Source: Gammaproteobacteria bacterium (GTDB lineage: Bacteria; Pseudomonadota; Gammaproteobacteria; Arenicellales; Poriferihabitantaceae). From it: a stretch of 64,000 bases of DNA. Made by a program: the position numbers and the translations under genes. The stretch covers positions 1 through 64,000 of the forward strand of contig JAHEGU010000007.1 of assembly GCA_024644945.1 (NCBI GenBank). Direction: 5' to 3'. Every line of letters begins with the position of its first letter. The stretch's first letter is position 1. Under the pieces are notes generated by a model. The model was not told the DNA's origin and ran no database searches. It saw only the letters and a list, made by a program, of their open reading frames with translations. This document shows positions 26,117-35,070 of this stretch, piece by piece.

Positions 26117-28999
26117 ATGAACAAATCTCTTGGCGTTAATGTCAAAACGGGTGGTAATGAGGTTAAAAACACTACCTGCTACATGTGCGCCTGCAGGTGC
26201 GGGATACGGGTAACGTTAAGACAGGGTGAGGTTCGCTACATTGAAGGAAATCCGGATCACCCGCTAAACAAGGGTGTTATCTGTGCAAAGGGTGCTTCAG
26301 GAATCATGAAGCAACATTCTCCTGCCCGATTAACTAAGCCGCTGCTCAGGAAAAAAGGAAGTGATCGAGGTGCTGCTGAATTTGAGGAAATCACTTGGGA
26401 CAGCGCGTTTTCGATCCTGGAACGCCGCCTGGCGAAGATTAGGGAAACCGACCCGAAAAAATTCGCATTGTTTACCGGCCGTGATCAGATGCAAGCGTTG
26501 ACAGGTTTGTTTGCCAAGCAGTTTGGCACACCCAATTACGCTGCGCATGGTGGTTTTTGTTCCGTGAACATGGCTGCGGGCATGATCTACAGTATTGGTG
26601 GGTCGTTCTGGGAGTTTGGCGGACCTGATCTGGAGAGGGCGCGCTTGTTCGTGATGATTGGCACAGCGGAAGACCATCATTCTAATCCTCTTAAGATGGC
26701 GATATCTAAATTCAAACGAAGTGGCGGTCGCTTTGTATCGATTAATCCTGTCCGCACAGGTTACTCCGCTATCGCTGACGAGTGGGTGCCAATTAAGCCC
26801 GGTACTGACGGTGCCTTGCTGCTCGCGCTCAATCATGAGCTTATTCTGCATGGGCTGTATGACCGAGATTTCTTGATTCAGTACACAAACGCGGCGGAAC
26901 TCGTCAATCAGGATGAAGACAGTAACGAGTTTGGTATGTTCGTCCGGGCTGAAGTACCAGCTGATGAAGGCTGTTTCGATCCACCCAATAAACTATGGTG
27001 GGATCGCAACCTTGATCGCGCGATTCTGGCGCGATCAGAGAAGGCGGATCCCAAGCTTCTAGGCCATTACACACTCGCTGACGGGACGCCGGTAAAAACT
27101 GCATTTCAGTTGTTGGTGGAAAGGTTGCGCCAATATACTCCAGAGTGGGCAGAGACCGTCACCGGTGTCCCTGCAGATACAATTAGAAGGCTCGCCCATG
27201 AAATGGGAGTAACGGCGAGGGATCAGAAAATTGAGCTGCCTATCTCTTGGACCGACGTTTGGGGTCGAGAGCACGATTCGGTCACCGGTAACCCAGTTGC
27301 GTTTCACGCCATGCGAGGGTTGGCTGCGCATTCAAATGGATTTCAAACTATTCGGGCATTGTCAATCTTGATGACTGTGCTCGGAACAATCGATCGGCCG
27401 GGTGGTTTTCGTCATAAAGCACCGTTCCCGCGGCCAATACCACCTTGCGCTAAAACACCGAATGATCCGTCTGCAGTGCGGCCGGGCACGCCGCTTGGGG
27501 ATATGCCGCTCGGATGGCCGGCTGAGCCAGATGATTTGTTCGTCGATGAACATGGCGAGCCGGTGAGGATCGACAAGGCTTTTTCCTGGGAGTATCCGCT
27601 GGCGGTGCACGGCATGATGCACAACGTGATCACCAACGCTACCAGGGGTGATCCCTATCGCATCGATACTTTAATGATATTTATGGCCAATATGGCCTGG
27701 AACTCCACCATGAATACAGTGGAGGTCAGGAAAATGCTGAATGAGAAAGACGAGAATGGGGAGTTTAAGATCCCATTCCTTGTGGTATGCGATACCTTTC
27801 AATCTGAAACTGTGGCCTTTGCGGATCTGGTATTGCCGGACACAACCTATCTCGAGCGGCATGATGTAATGTCCATGCTCGATCGCCCGATCTCCGAATA
27901 TGAAGGGCCGGTCGACAGTGTTCGTATTCCAGTTATCGACCCGCCCTCAGGGTGTAAACCGTTCCAGGAGGTATTGATAGAACTTGCTTCGCGTCTTGGG
28001 TTCCCCAAATTTGTTCACAAGGATGGCCGCAGAAAATTCAAGGATTACCCTGATTTCGTGGTCAACTATGAGACAGACCCAGGCTCTGGTATTGGATTTC
28101 TTGCGGGATGGCGAGGCGAAAATGGTGACCAGTTCATGAAGGGCAGCCCAAATCCAAACCAATGGGAAAAGTATCGGCAAAATAACTGTGTATACCAATA
28201 CCATTTGCCTAAATCTTATCAGTACATGCGGAACTGGAATATGGGTTATCTGGAGTGGGCGCAGGATCACCGATTGGTGCGCTACGCTGAGGCAATTAAT
28301 CTGCACATCTACTCCGAAGTGCTGCAACAGTTCCGGTTGGCGGCGCAAGGCAAAACCAGTGATCGCCAGCCACCAGATCGACTGCGTAAACGAATAGAAA
28401 CCTATTTCGATCCGCTGCCATTCTACTATGAGCCTCTCGAGAGTCGAATGACTGACAAAGGCAAGTATCCACTAAAAGCGATCACGCAGCGTCCAATGGC
28501 GATGTATCACTCCTGGGACTCGCAAAATGCGTGGCTCAGACAGATTCACTCTCATAACTATCTGTACATGAGCCCTTTAGTGGGTAAAGAGCAGGAATTT
28601 TCCGATGGTGACTGGATCTGGGTCGAGTCAATGTGGGGTAAGGTCAAATGCATGTGCCGCTTCAGTGAGGCGGTAGAACCTGGAACAGTCTGGACGTGGA
28701 ATGCAATCGGTAAAGCTAACGGCGCCTGGAACCTGGCCCCTGGTAGCGACGAGGCAAAAAAAGGCTTTCTGCTCAATCATCTCATTTCCGAGGAACTCCC
28801 TGCGGCGGAGCACGAGTCTTATTCCAACTCGGATCCGATCACAGGGCAGGCTGCATGGTATGACGTACAGGTGCGGGTGTACCCCGCCGAAGACGGTAAG
28901 AATATGAGTATGCCCCAGTTTGACAAAATGAAACCTGTGCCAGGCGTCAGTAAAAAAAGAAAGCCGTGGTTAGCTTACTTCGCGGGAGAAAAACAATGA
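26117..28999 (+). CDS. soeA: Molybdopterin oxidoreductase, probable sulfite dehydrogenase subunit SoeA
   Basis: The catalytic subunit of a DMSO-reductase-family enzyme, cytoplasmic because it has no twin-arginine signal. The N-terminal [4Fe-4S] ligands are Cys21, Cys24, Cys28 and Cys56 (CYMCACRCG ... GVICAKG). The bis-MGD-binding body runs to residue 960, with HGGFCSVNMAAG near the probable molybdenum-ligand position and TFQSETVAFADLVLPDTTYLE typical of the family. With a four-cluster ferredoxin subunit and a DmsC/NrfD-like anchor behind it and no signal peptide, SoeABC (sulfite to sulfate, electrons to quinone) fits best. Polysulfide, thiosulfate or tetrathionate reductases are alternatives. 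Its stop overlaps soeB as ATGA. Confidence 0.78.
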   Translation: MNKSLGVNVKTGGNEVKNTTCYMCACRCGIRVTLRQGEVRYIEGNPDHPLNKGVICAKGASGIMKQHSPARLTKPLLRKKGSDRGAAEFEEITWDSAFSILERRLAKIRETDPKKFALFTGRDQMQALTGLFAKQFGTPNYAAHGGFCSVNMAAGMIYSIGGSFWEFGGPDLERARLFVMIGTAEDHHSNPLKMAISKFKRSGGRFVSINPVRTGYSAIADEWVPIKPGTDGALLLALNHELILHGLYDRDFLIQYTNAAELVNQDEDSNEFGMFVRAEVPADEGCFDPPNKLWWDRNLDRAILARSEKADPKLLGHYTLADGTPVKTAFQLLVERLRQYTPEWAETVTGVPADTIRRLAHEMGVTARDQKIELPISWTDVWGREHDSVTGNPVAFHAMRGLAAHSNGFQTIRALSILMTVLGTIDRPGGFRHKAPFPRPIPPCAKTPNDPSAVRPGTPLGDMPLGWPAEPDDLFVDEHGEPVRIDKAFSWEYPLAVHGMMHNVITNATRGDPYRIDTLMIFMANMAWNSTMNTVEVRKMLNEKDENGEFKIPFLVVCDTFQSETVAFADLVLPDTTYLERHDVMSMLDRPISEYEGPVDSVRIPVIDPPSGCKPFQEVLIELASRLGFPKFVHKDGRRKFKDYPDFVVNYETDPGSGIGFLAGWRGENGDQFMKGSPNPNQWEKYRQNNCVYQYHLPKSYQYMRNWNMGYLEWAQDHRLVRYAEAINLHIYSEVLQQFRLAAQGKTSDRQPPDRLRKRIETYFDPLPFYYEPLESRMTDKGKYPLKAITQRPMAMYHSWDSQNAWLRQIHSHNYLYMSPLVGKEQEFSDGDWIWVESMWGKVKCMCRFSEAVEPGTVWTWNAIGKANGAWNLAPGSDEAKKGFLLNHLISEELPAAEHESYSNSDPITGQAAWYDVQVRVYPAEDGKNMSMPQFDKMKPVPGVSKKRKPWLAYFAGEKQ

Positions 29000-29730
29000 G
29001 TAAGCAGCTGGCCCTGGTAATTGATTTGAATGTCTGTGTCGGATGTCATGCCTGCGTGACTAGCTGTAAAGAATGGAATACCTCCGGAAGTGCCGGAGCA
29101 TTGCCTGATGAACGCCCTTACGGTAAGGATCCTTCAGGTACTTTCTTCAATCGCGTTCAGACTTTTGAGGTTGGTGAGTTTCCCAACGTAGAAACCGTGC
29201 ACTTTCCGAAAAGCTGTCTGCATTGCGAAGATCCGCCCTGTGTGCCCGTATGCCCTACTGGCGCCAGTTACAAACGGGAAGAAGACGGCATTGTTCTAGT
29301 AGATTATGATAAATGTATCGGTTGTGAATATTGTTCCTGGGCTTGCCCCTATGGCGCCAGAGAAATTGATACACGCCAGAAAGTGATGAAAAAGTGCACG
29401 CTTTGCGTGGATCGAATTTATGATCCCGAACTGCCAGAATCTGAGCGAAAGCCTGCCTGCGTTCTGGCATGTCCTACCAGTGCTAGACTATTTGGTGATG
29501 TTAATGACCCGGATTCAGAGGTTTCCGTAGCGATTAGGGAAGAGGGTGGATATCAGCTTATGCCAGAGTGGGGCACCAATCCAGCAAACCACTATCTGCC
29601 CAGACGGAAACAACGCATTACGATTCACGAAGATGAGCTCATTAGAGCCGATAGCCCATTGAAGAAAGAGGGCGTGCATCCCCACGGTCCGGTCGAGGAT
29701 GTGACGCTCGATGATGTGACTAGCTGGTAA
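28996..29730 (+). CDS. soeB: Iron-sulfur subunit of the molybdoenzyme (SoeB-like)
   Basis: The electron-transfer subunit with four [4Fe-4S] cysteine sets: CVGCHACVTSCKEW, CLHCEDPPCVPVCPTGA, CIGCEYCSWACPYGA, and CTLCVDRI with CVLACPTSA. Its 244 residues match DmsB/SoeB proteins. ATG 28996 overlaps the soeA stop; an upstream in-frame ATG at 28966 lies inside soeA and is less likely. It passes electrons from the Mo subunit to the membrane anchor. Confidence 0.85.
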   Translation: MSKQLALVIDLNVCVGCHACVTSCKEWNTSGSAGALPDERPYGKDPSGTFFNRVQTFEVGEFPNVETVHFPKSCLHCEDPPCVPVCPTGASYKREEDGIVLVDYDKCIGCEYCSWACPYGAREIDTRQKVMKKCTLCVDRIYDPELPESERKPACVLACPTSARLFGDVNDPDSEVSVAIREEGGYQLMPEWGTNPANHYLPRRKQRITIHEDELIRADSPLKKEGVHPHGPVEDVTLDDVTSW

Positions 29731-29738
29731 GCGAAGAC

Positions 29739-30674
29739 ATGAATCCAGCATTTTCAGTGATCTTTCTTACCACCTTGATTGGAACCGGCCAGGGATTATT
29801 CATCGCAGTTGTTTTCGGTCAACCATATAGTGGGTCAGGAACATCCAACTACGGCCTGGTCGCAACCATATTGGCATTTGCATTTCTGGCCGCCGGATTA
29901 TTTGCCTCTTTCTTCCATCTCGGCCGTCCTGAGCGAGCCTGGCGTGCCGTGACTGAATGGCGCACCTCCTGGCTGTCACGAGAAGTCATTGCACTGCCAA
30001 TCGCGATGATCCTGGTGCTGATCTATGCACTGCTCCAGTGGATACCTGGGCTGGTGGATGGAAAAGGCATGAACATAATTGGCCTGGCAGGTGTGTTCGT
30101 AATGCTGGCCCTATTTTTCTGCACAGGGATGATCTATGCATGCGTAAAGTTTCTTCAGGAATGGGCAACTCCTTGGACAATTATTAATTATACCGTTCTA
30201 GGCACCGCATCTGGATTTGTTTTAGCAACAGCATTGTCAGCGGCATTGGACGTTGCGCGGCTGGGCGAATTCAAAGGTCTGGCAATCGCTTTTACCTTAA
30301 TCGGACTCATCACTCGCCTGTTCAGTTTTCAACGAAACAATCGAATCAAATACCGGTCTTCAATTCAGACCGCAGTCGGGATCAAGCATCGTAAAATTAC
30401 CCAGCGATCCATGGGGCATACGGGTGGGTCGTTTAACACACGGGCGTTTTTCCATCATTGTTCTCATAAACTGATCAGCAACTTGCGACTCGTTGTGATA
30501 GTTATAGTCTTTGTGATACCGGTCGCCATGCTGATACTTTACGGTTACTTACCGCGCGAAGAAATACTCTGGGCCGCCTTCATTGTTCAATACATCGGAT
30601 TGCTGGCAGAACGATGGTTGTTCTTTGCCCAGGCGAACCACCCGCAAAACCTTTATTATCAGACAGTCGGTTAG
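29739..30674 (+). CDS. soeC: Membrane anchor subunit (SoeC / DmsC-like)
   Basis: A polytopic quinone-reactive anchor with about eight helices. It starts FSVIFLTTLIGTGQGLFIAVVF and includes the DmsC-family segment ASFFHLGRPERAWRAVTEWRTSWLSREV, whose His and Arg-rich loop lies near the quinone site. It is 311 residues long and starts 8 bases after soeB. A long cytoplasmic loop (~195-240) is rich in basic residues. The DUF2288 gene follows without a gap. Confidence 0.83.
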   Translation: MNPAFSVIFLTTLIGTGQGLFIAVVFGQPYSGSGTSNYGLVATILAFAFLAAGLFASFFHLGRPERAWRAVTEWRTSWLSREVIALPIAMILVLIYALLQWIPGLVDGKGMNIIGLAGVFVMLALFFCTGMIYACVKFLQEWATPWTIINYTVLGTASGFVLATALSAALDVARLGEFKGLAIAFTLIGLITRLFSFQRNNRIKYRSSIQTAVGIKHRKITQRSMGHTGGSFNTRAFFHHCSHKLISNLRLVVIVIVFVIPVAMLILYGYLPREEILWAAFIVQYIGLLAERWLFFAQANHPQNLYYQTVG

Positions 30675-31031
30675 GTGCGAGGCGTAATAGGTAAAACCGA
30701 TACCGAGGGCCCTTCCGGTTTAGAAGCATGCAAGACCGGTTCCGACATTGAGCAAAAAACAAATCTGGAAACTGGCCGGATAAGCTGGACTGAAATTCAG
30801 CCGCACTTCGCCAGAGGTACCATGGTTCTGATTGATTCTGACCTCGACCTTGTAAAAATTGCCGCAGCTTTTATCAGAGACGATAGTGAAATGATTGAAA
30901 CACTATTGGATGAAAATCGTGTGCGCAAGCCAAGTATCGAGGATGCGAAGCGCTGGCTCACTGCTGACATGGAATTCTGGGCGGTGGTTGTGGCGCCCTG
31001 GGTTTTGGTGCAGGAAACTTCGTCTCTATAA
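30675..31031 (+). CDS. DUF2288 family protein
   Basis: A small soluble protein of 118 residues. The DUF2288 core is clear: NLETGRISWTEIQPHFARG, VLIDSDLDLVKIAAAF, and the C-terminal motif WAVVVAPWVLVQE. The function of the family is not known. GTG 30675 follows the soeC stop directly and is the only good in-frame start before the domain; the first ~25 residues are poorly conserved. It is probably the last gene of the soe operon. Confidence 0.8.
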   Translation: MRGVIGKTDTEGPSGLEACKTGSDIEQKTNLETGRISWTEIQPHFARGTMVLIDSDLDLVKIAAAFIRDDSEMIETLLDENRVRKPSIEDAKRWLTADMEFWAVVVAPWVLVQETSSL

Positions 31032-31041
31032 TCAGATGCGC

Positions 31042-32820
31042 TCAGGACACCTCATCCCCTTGTTCATGCATCTGGGCGTAGTGTCCTCCGAGTGAGAGTA
31101 ATTCTTCGTGAGTGCCGCTTTCTGCGATTTTACCCTCGTCTAGCACCACGATCTGATCGGCATTTTCTATAGTGCTGAGTCGATGTGCGATGATCAAACT
31201 GGTGCGATTGACCATAAGATGGCGAAGTGCTTCCTGAATCAGCCTTTCTGAATTATTGTCCAGAGCTGAGGTCGCTTCGTCCAGGATTAGAATGGGCGCA
31301 TCCTTGAGAAAGGCTCGGGCGATCGCAATTCGCTGGCGTTGCCCACCTGATAGCGTGATGCCGGCTTCGCCTATTTGGGTGTCCAGTCCGTCGGGTAAAT
31401 GACTGGCGAATTCCATTACCTGAGCATGCTCCGCTGCCTGGATGATGTTCTCTCTGCTCGCTTCCTTCATAGCACCATAGGCGATGTTCTGGGCAATGGA
31501 AGCATTGAATAACGAAATGTTCTGGTTCACCAGGGCGATGTTCTGTCGCAGACTCGCAATGGACAGTTCGGGGGCGGGGATGCCATCAATTCTGATCTCG
31601 CCCTTGTCCGGATCATTGAAACGGGCGACCAGTCGTGCCAGAGTGGTTTTGCCGCTTCCTGAACGTCCCACCAGTGCACAGGTGCTACCTGCGGGGATTG
31701 TGAAATTAACGCCTTCGATGACCCACTTTCGATCAGTTTTTCGGGTACTCGAATCCTGATCGTCACCATAGCGGAACCAAATTCCACTGAACTCGATGTC
31801 ACCCCTGCAATTTTCCAGTTTGCTATGGCCTAGGTCTTGTTCTAGAGGCAGATCCATCACGTGGAAAATACTGTCAGCGGCAGCTACGCCCTGCTGGATA
31901 ATGGCATTGACTTGGGTCAATTGAAGAATAGGGCGCGTGATGAATCCAGCGGCGGTGACAAAAGAGACAAATTCTCCAGCTGACATTGATAACAGAATCT
32001 TGGGTTGCATCGCGATCAGAATCAGGCTTGAGAGGCCTATGGCCACCACCAGCTGGACCAGAGTAGTGCTGAAATCATTCATCAGAACCAGTTTGAGTCT
32101 CTGGCGCATGTCGTGCTCGATCACCTTACTGAACTGGCTGTTTTCATGGTCATATCCGTCGAAAACCTTTACGACCTCATAACCTTTAAGTACCTCACCA
32201 GCGCGTTCGCTGACGTTACCTATAGCATTTTGAATGTTCCGGCTTAATCCGCGAAAGCGCTTGCTCACGAGGAAGATGATCAACGCCATGATCGGTGTAA
32301 TAATCAGAAACAGCCCTGACAATTGCCAGTTGATGTAGAACATGAAAATCAGCAGGCCAACCACTGTTAATCCACCACGAACAATAATGCGCAAGGCATT
32401 GGTGGACGCCGAAGCCACTTGCTCAACGTTGTATATCATCTTGGCCAGGACACTGCCGGACGAATATTTTTCGTAGAATTCACAAGGCAGGCGAAGAATG
32501 TGGTTGAACATTTCGTGCCGCAGCTTGTTGATCACTCTGCGCGCGACGTATTCGGTGCAGTAACCACCACCGATACCTCCTAAACCACGTAGCAGGAATA
32601 TTACGATGATTACTAACGCAAGCTCCCAACGCCGATGCGATAACCCACCCTCAATGCTGTCAACCAACTCCTTCATCCACCAGGCAAACGCTGAATCACA
32701 TGCGGCATAAACCATGAAGCCAATGAATCCAAGTATCAATAGATTCAAATCAGGTCGCATATACCTAAGCAGGCGCAGGTATATTTGGGTGGCTGAATCG
32801 GATCGATGATCGTCTGACAT
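31042..32820 (-). CDS. msbA: Lipid A export ABC transporter
   Basis: MsbA flips lipid A-core across the inner membrane. A six-helix membrane domain (residues ~1-325) precedes an ATPase domain. That domain has Walker A GRSGSGKTT, Q-loop VNQNISLFNASIAQNIAYG, signature LSGGQRQRIAIARAFL, Walker B ILILDEATSALD and H-loop AHRLSTIENAD. Its 592 residues match MsbA. It is divergent from an lpxL-type acyltransferase, which supports a lipid A role over other type-I exporters. Confidence 0.92.
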   Translation of the reverse strand: MSDDHRSDSATQIYLRLLRYMRPDLNLLILGFIGFMVYAACDSAFAWWMKELVDSIEGGLSHRRWELALVIIVIFLLRGLGGIGGGYCTEYVARRVINKLRHEMFNHILRLPCEFYEKYSSGSVLAKMIYNVEQVASASTNALRIIVRGGLTVVGLLIFMFYINWQLSGLFLIITPIMALIIFLVSKRFRGLSRNIQNAIGNVSERAGEVLKGYEVVKVFDGYDHENSQFSKVIEHDMRQRLKLVLMNDFSTTLVQLVVAIGLSSLILIAMQPKILLSMSAGEFVSFVTAAGFITRPILQLTQVNAIIQQGVAAADSIFHVMDLPLEQDLGHSKLENCRGDIEFSGIWFRYGDDQDSSTRKTDRKWVIEGVNFTIPAGSTCALVGRSGSGKTTLARLVARFNDPDKGEIRIDGIPAPELSIASLRQNIALVNQNISLFNASIAQNIAYGAMKEASRENIIQAAEHAQVMEFASHLPDGLDTQIGEAGITLSGGQRQRIAIARAFLKDAPILILDEATSALDNNSERLIQEALRHLMVNRTSLIIAHRLSTIENADQIVVLDEGKIAESGTHEELLSLGGHYAQMHEQGDEVS

Positions 32821-32966
32821 AGAGGCGCTAGAGTAAATTACTTGGAGCAGACATCAGGTTCGAATTAATTGGACGGATGTTATGCCATAATGTCATGGCT
32901 GATCTGAAAAGAACGTTGCCGAACCTTTGATATTTCGACAGGCCGAGACAACAAGATTACAACAAG

Positions 32967-33884
32967 TTGACGATAAATAAAAAAGTTTCTCCAGGGCAGG
33001 TTTTTCTTGCACTTGGTACATCCGTTTTCCTGATCCTGCTCTGGTGTATCAACTTGCTCCCTTACAGAGCCAAGCTGGCGGTAGGCAAAAGCCTCGGCAT
33101 TCTCGCGTATCGCATTCCAAATTCCAGGATCAAGATTACGCGAACCAATCTGGAACTGTGTTTTCCGGATATATCGGTTTCCGAACGTGAGGCTATGGTG
33201 CAGGAGACATTCCGAAATTTTGGCGCAGGCCTGATTGAAACAGCAATGGCTTGGTGGGACGACACCGAAAAAATCTTTCCAATGACAGAAATAGTGGGCC
33301 AAGAGGTTATTGACCAAGCATTCAACAAAGGCAAGGGTGTCTTAGTAATCGGTGCGCATTTTTCTACTTTAGACCTAAGTTCAATGCTCGCTTCTAAGTA
33401 CGTCAGTCACTATGCGATCTATCGCGAGCAAACAAATCAATTGTTGAATTGGTGTATGAGGCGGGGCCGCAGGCACATGGTGGACGGGATTCCCCATACC
33501 TCGATTAGAGGAGCGGCGAAGCGAATTATGGAAGGGAATATTGTCTGGTATGCGCCAGATCAAGATATGGGTATCGATCACTCGGTATTTGCCCCATTTT
33601 TTGGCCAGATGGCAGCAACGTTGACCGCAACTGCTAAGCTCGCAAAGCTGACTGGGGCACCAATTGTAATGTGCGCAACTTATCGTAAAACAGATGACTC
33701 AGGATATGTCGTGCAGTTCATGCCTGGTCCAGATGAATTTCCGGTCGCTGATGAAGTGGAGAGTGCGGCCATTGTGAACCACTTGATTGAGCAGGCAATC
33801 AGGATAGCGCCAACACAATACTACTGGTTTCATCGGCGTTTTAAAACACAGCCAGGAATGGAAAAAGGAGCTATATATCAATAA
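32967..33884 (+). CDS. Lipid A biosynthesis acyltransferase (LpxL/LpxM family)
   Basis: It adds a secondary acyl chain to Kdo2-lipid IVA at the inner face of the cytoplasmic membrane. An N-terminal membrane helix (residues ~10-32) is followed by the catalytic H-x4-D motif HFSTLD (His131, Asp136). Next comes YREQTNQLLNWCMRRGR, and then YAPDQDMGIDHSVFAPFFG, the typical substrate-pocket sequence. It starts at TTG 32967. It is closest in feel to LpxL, but LpxM/LpxP cannot be excluded, so no symbol is given. It is convergent with the GT2 gene. Confidence 0.9.
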   Translation: MTINKKVSPGQVFLALGTSVFLILLWCINLLPYRAKLAVGKSLGILAYRIPNSRIKITRTNLELCFPDISVSEREAMVQETFRNFGAGLIETAMAWWDDTEKIFPMTEIVGQEVIDQAFNKGKGVLVIGAHFSTLDLSSMLASKYVSHYAIYREQTNQLLNWCMRRGRRHMVDGIPHTSIRGAAKRIMEGNIVWYAPDQDMGIDHSVFAPFFGQMAATLTATAKLAKLTGAPIVMCATYRKTDDSGYVVQFMPGPDEFPVADEVESAAIVNHLIEQAIRIAPTQYYWFHRRFKTQPGMEKGAIYQ

Positions 33885-33903
33885 TTTATATTGATAATAT
33901 AAA
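33885..33903. terminator. AT-only dyad between convergent genes
   Basis: TTTATATT (33885-33892) and AATATAAA (33896-33903) form a perfect 8-bp stem with a 3-base loop. It starts one base after the lpxL-type stop codon and lies before the end of the convergent glycosyltransferase gene. An all-AT stem is weak, so its role as a terminator is uncertain. Confidence 0.35.
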
Positions 33904-33920
33904 GTAATTTATTGTTTTAA

Positions 33921-34772
33921 TCAATGAGTCTGATATTGATTGACACCGAGAGTTGCTGTGCGTCTTTGAGCGGTAATAGTTTCCTGCAGGCGCTTCCAGT
34001 TTCCTTCTTCTTCCTGGCTTTTATGGGTGATATGCCACAGATGTATCACTGTCACGGCAAAGCGGCCGCTGATTCGGTGAACGCCGTTGTTAAGCAGCCT
34101 TACAATCAGGTCTGAGTCTTCATAACCCCATCCCTCAAATCGTTCCTCGAAACCATTTGCTTCAATGAAATCATTAGTAAACATCGACATGTTGCAGGCT
34201 TTTACACCTTTCCAGCTGGTTTGCTTGGTGCGACGAAGCAACCCCATAGGAATGGGTAGCAAAGACCAACGGCGATTGACGTCTTCGCTTCTGAATTCGA
34301 ACGGCTTGATGTCAGTGACGCCGATTCGCTGCGACAGCACCTTCTCGGTATATGTCTGCGACAGTAAAACCCTGTTTCCAGAAATAAAATGTTTTGCTTT
34401 CGCTAATCTTTGATGTTGTGCGATATAGTCTGCGCGCAACAAACAATCCCCATCGAGGAACACCAGATAATCGCCACTGGCTTGCATCACCGCTTTGTTG
34501 CGAATGCGGGCTGCTTGGTAACCCTTATCCGGGTGCCACACGTGGATCAGCGGAACAGGAAAGTCTTTCTGATAGTGTTCTATTGTTTTTTTCGTCGGGT
34601 TTTTCGATCCGTCATCCGCAATCACCACCTCATAAGGCAACTCGATTTGTTTTGCGACGGTATCCAAAACCGCTGACAGCGCTTGTGGCCAGTTATAGGT
34701 TGTGATGATCAGAGAGGTTTTTACTTCCACGTCGTGATTTACGCTCGAGACTCGGATCCGAGTGTAACGCAT
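33921..34772 (-). CDS. Family 2 glycosyltransferase
   Basis: A GT-A fold glycosyltransferase acting with a nucleotide-sugar donor, probably on LPS core or another surface glycan given its neighbours. It shows SLIITTYNWPQALSAVLDTVAKQ, VVIADDGS and the metal-binding FLDGDCLL. The C-terminal segment GWGYEDSDLIVRLLNNGVHR is typical of the Glyco_tranf_2/7C type. There is no membrane segment. The first ~17 residues are poorly conserved and the start may be the in-frame GTG a little downstream. Donor and acceptor are unknown. Confidence 0.87.
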   Translation of the reverse strand: MRYTRIRVSSVNHDVEVKTSLIITTYNWPQALSAVLDTVAKQIELPYEVVIADDGSKNPTKKTIEHYQKDFPVPLIHVWHPDKGYQAARIRNKAVMQASGDYLVFLDGDCLLRADYIAQHQRLAKAKHFISGNRVLLSQTYTEKVLSQRIGVTDIKPFEFRSEDVNRRWSLLPIPMGLLRRTKQTSWKGVKACNMSMFTNDFIEANGFEERFEGWGYEDSDLIVRLLNNGVHRISGRFAVTVIHLWHITHKSQEEEGNWKRLQETITAQRRTATLGVNQYQTH

Positions 34773-35070
34773 TTAGGCCTTCGCACAGCAGATACTAAAG
34801 ATTGTTATGTTGTTCAATTTACGCGGGTTTATCGATAGCGTCTAAAGGCCGAATAATATAAGCTTCCGCGGGGTTGATGGCACTAACTTAGACCGAAATT
34901 GAGGTATTCCCCGGCGGTAATCTTATCCAGATTATGCTGAAATTAAGGCAGATGGACTGTTTTTTTCTCTGATTCAGATTCCAAGCATACGTCTGGCTCA
35001 CAAATTTGATATAACGCTAATCCCCATATTAATGTGCAACTAAAACAATAAATTAAATGCATTTCATTTG

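Noticed and set aside
30675..31031. DUF2288 as an extra subunit of the Mo enzyme.
   Set aside because: No membrane, cofactor or Fe-S motif is present. Co-transcription alone does not show it is a subunit.
32880..33334. Reverse-strand open frames across the start of the lpxL-type gene.
   Set aside because: They are mirror frames of a well-supported acyltransferase and resemble no protein family.
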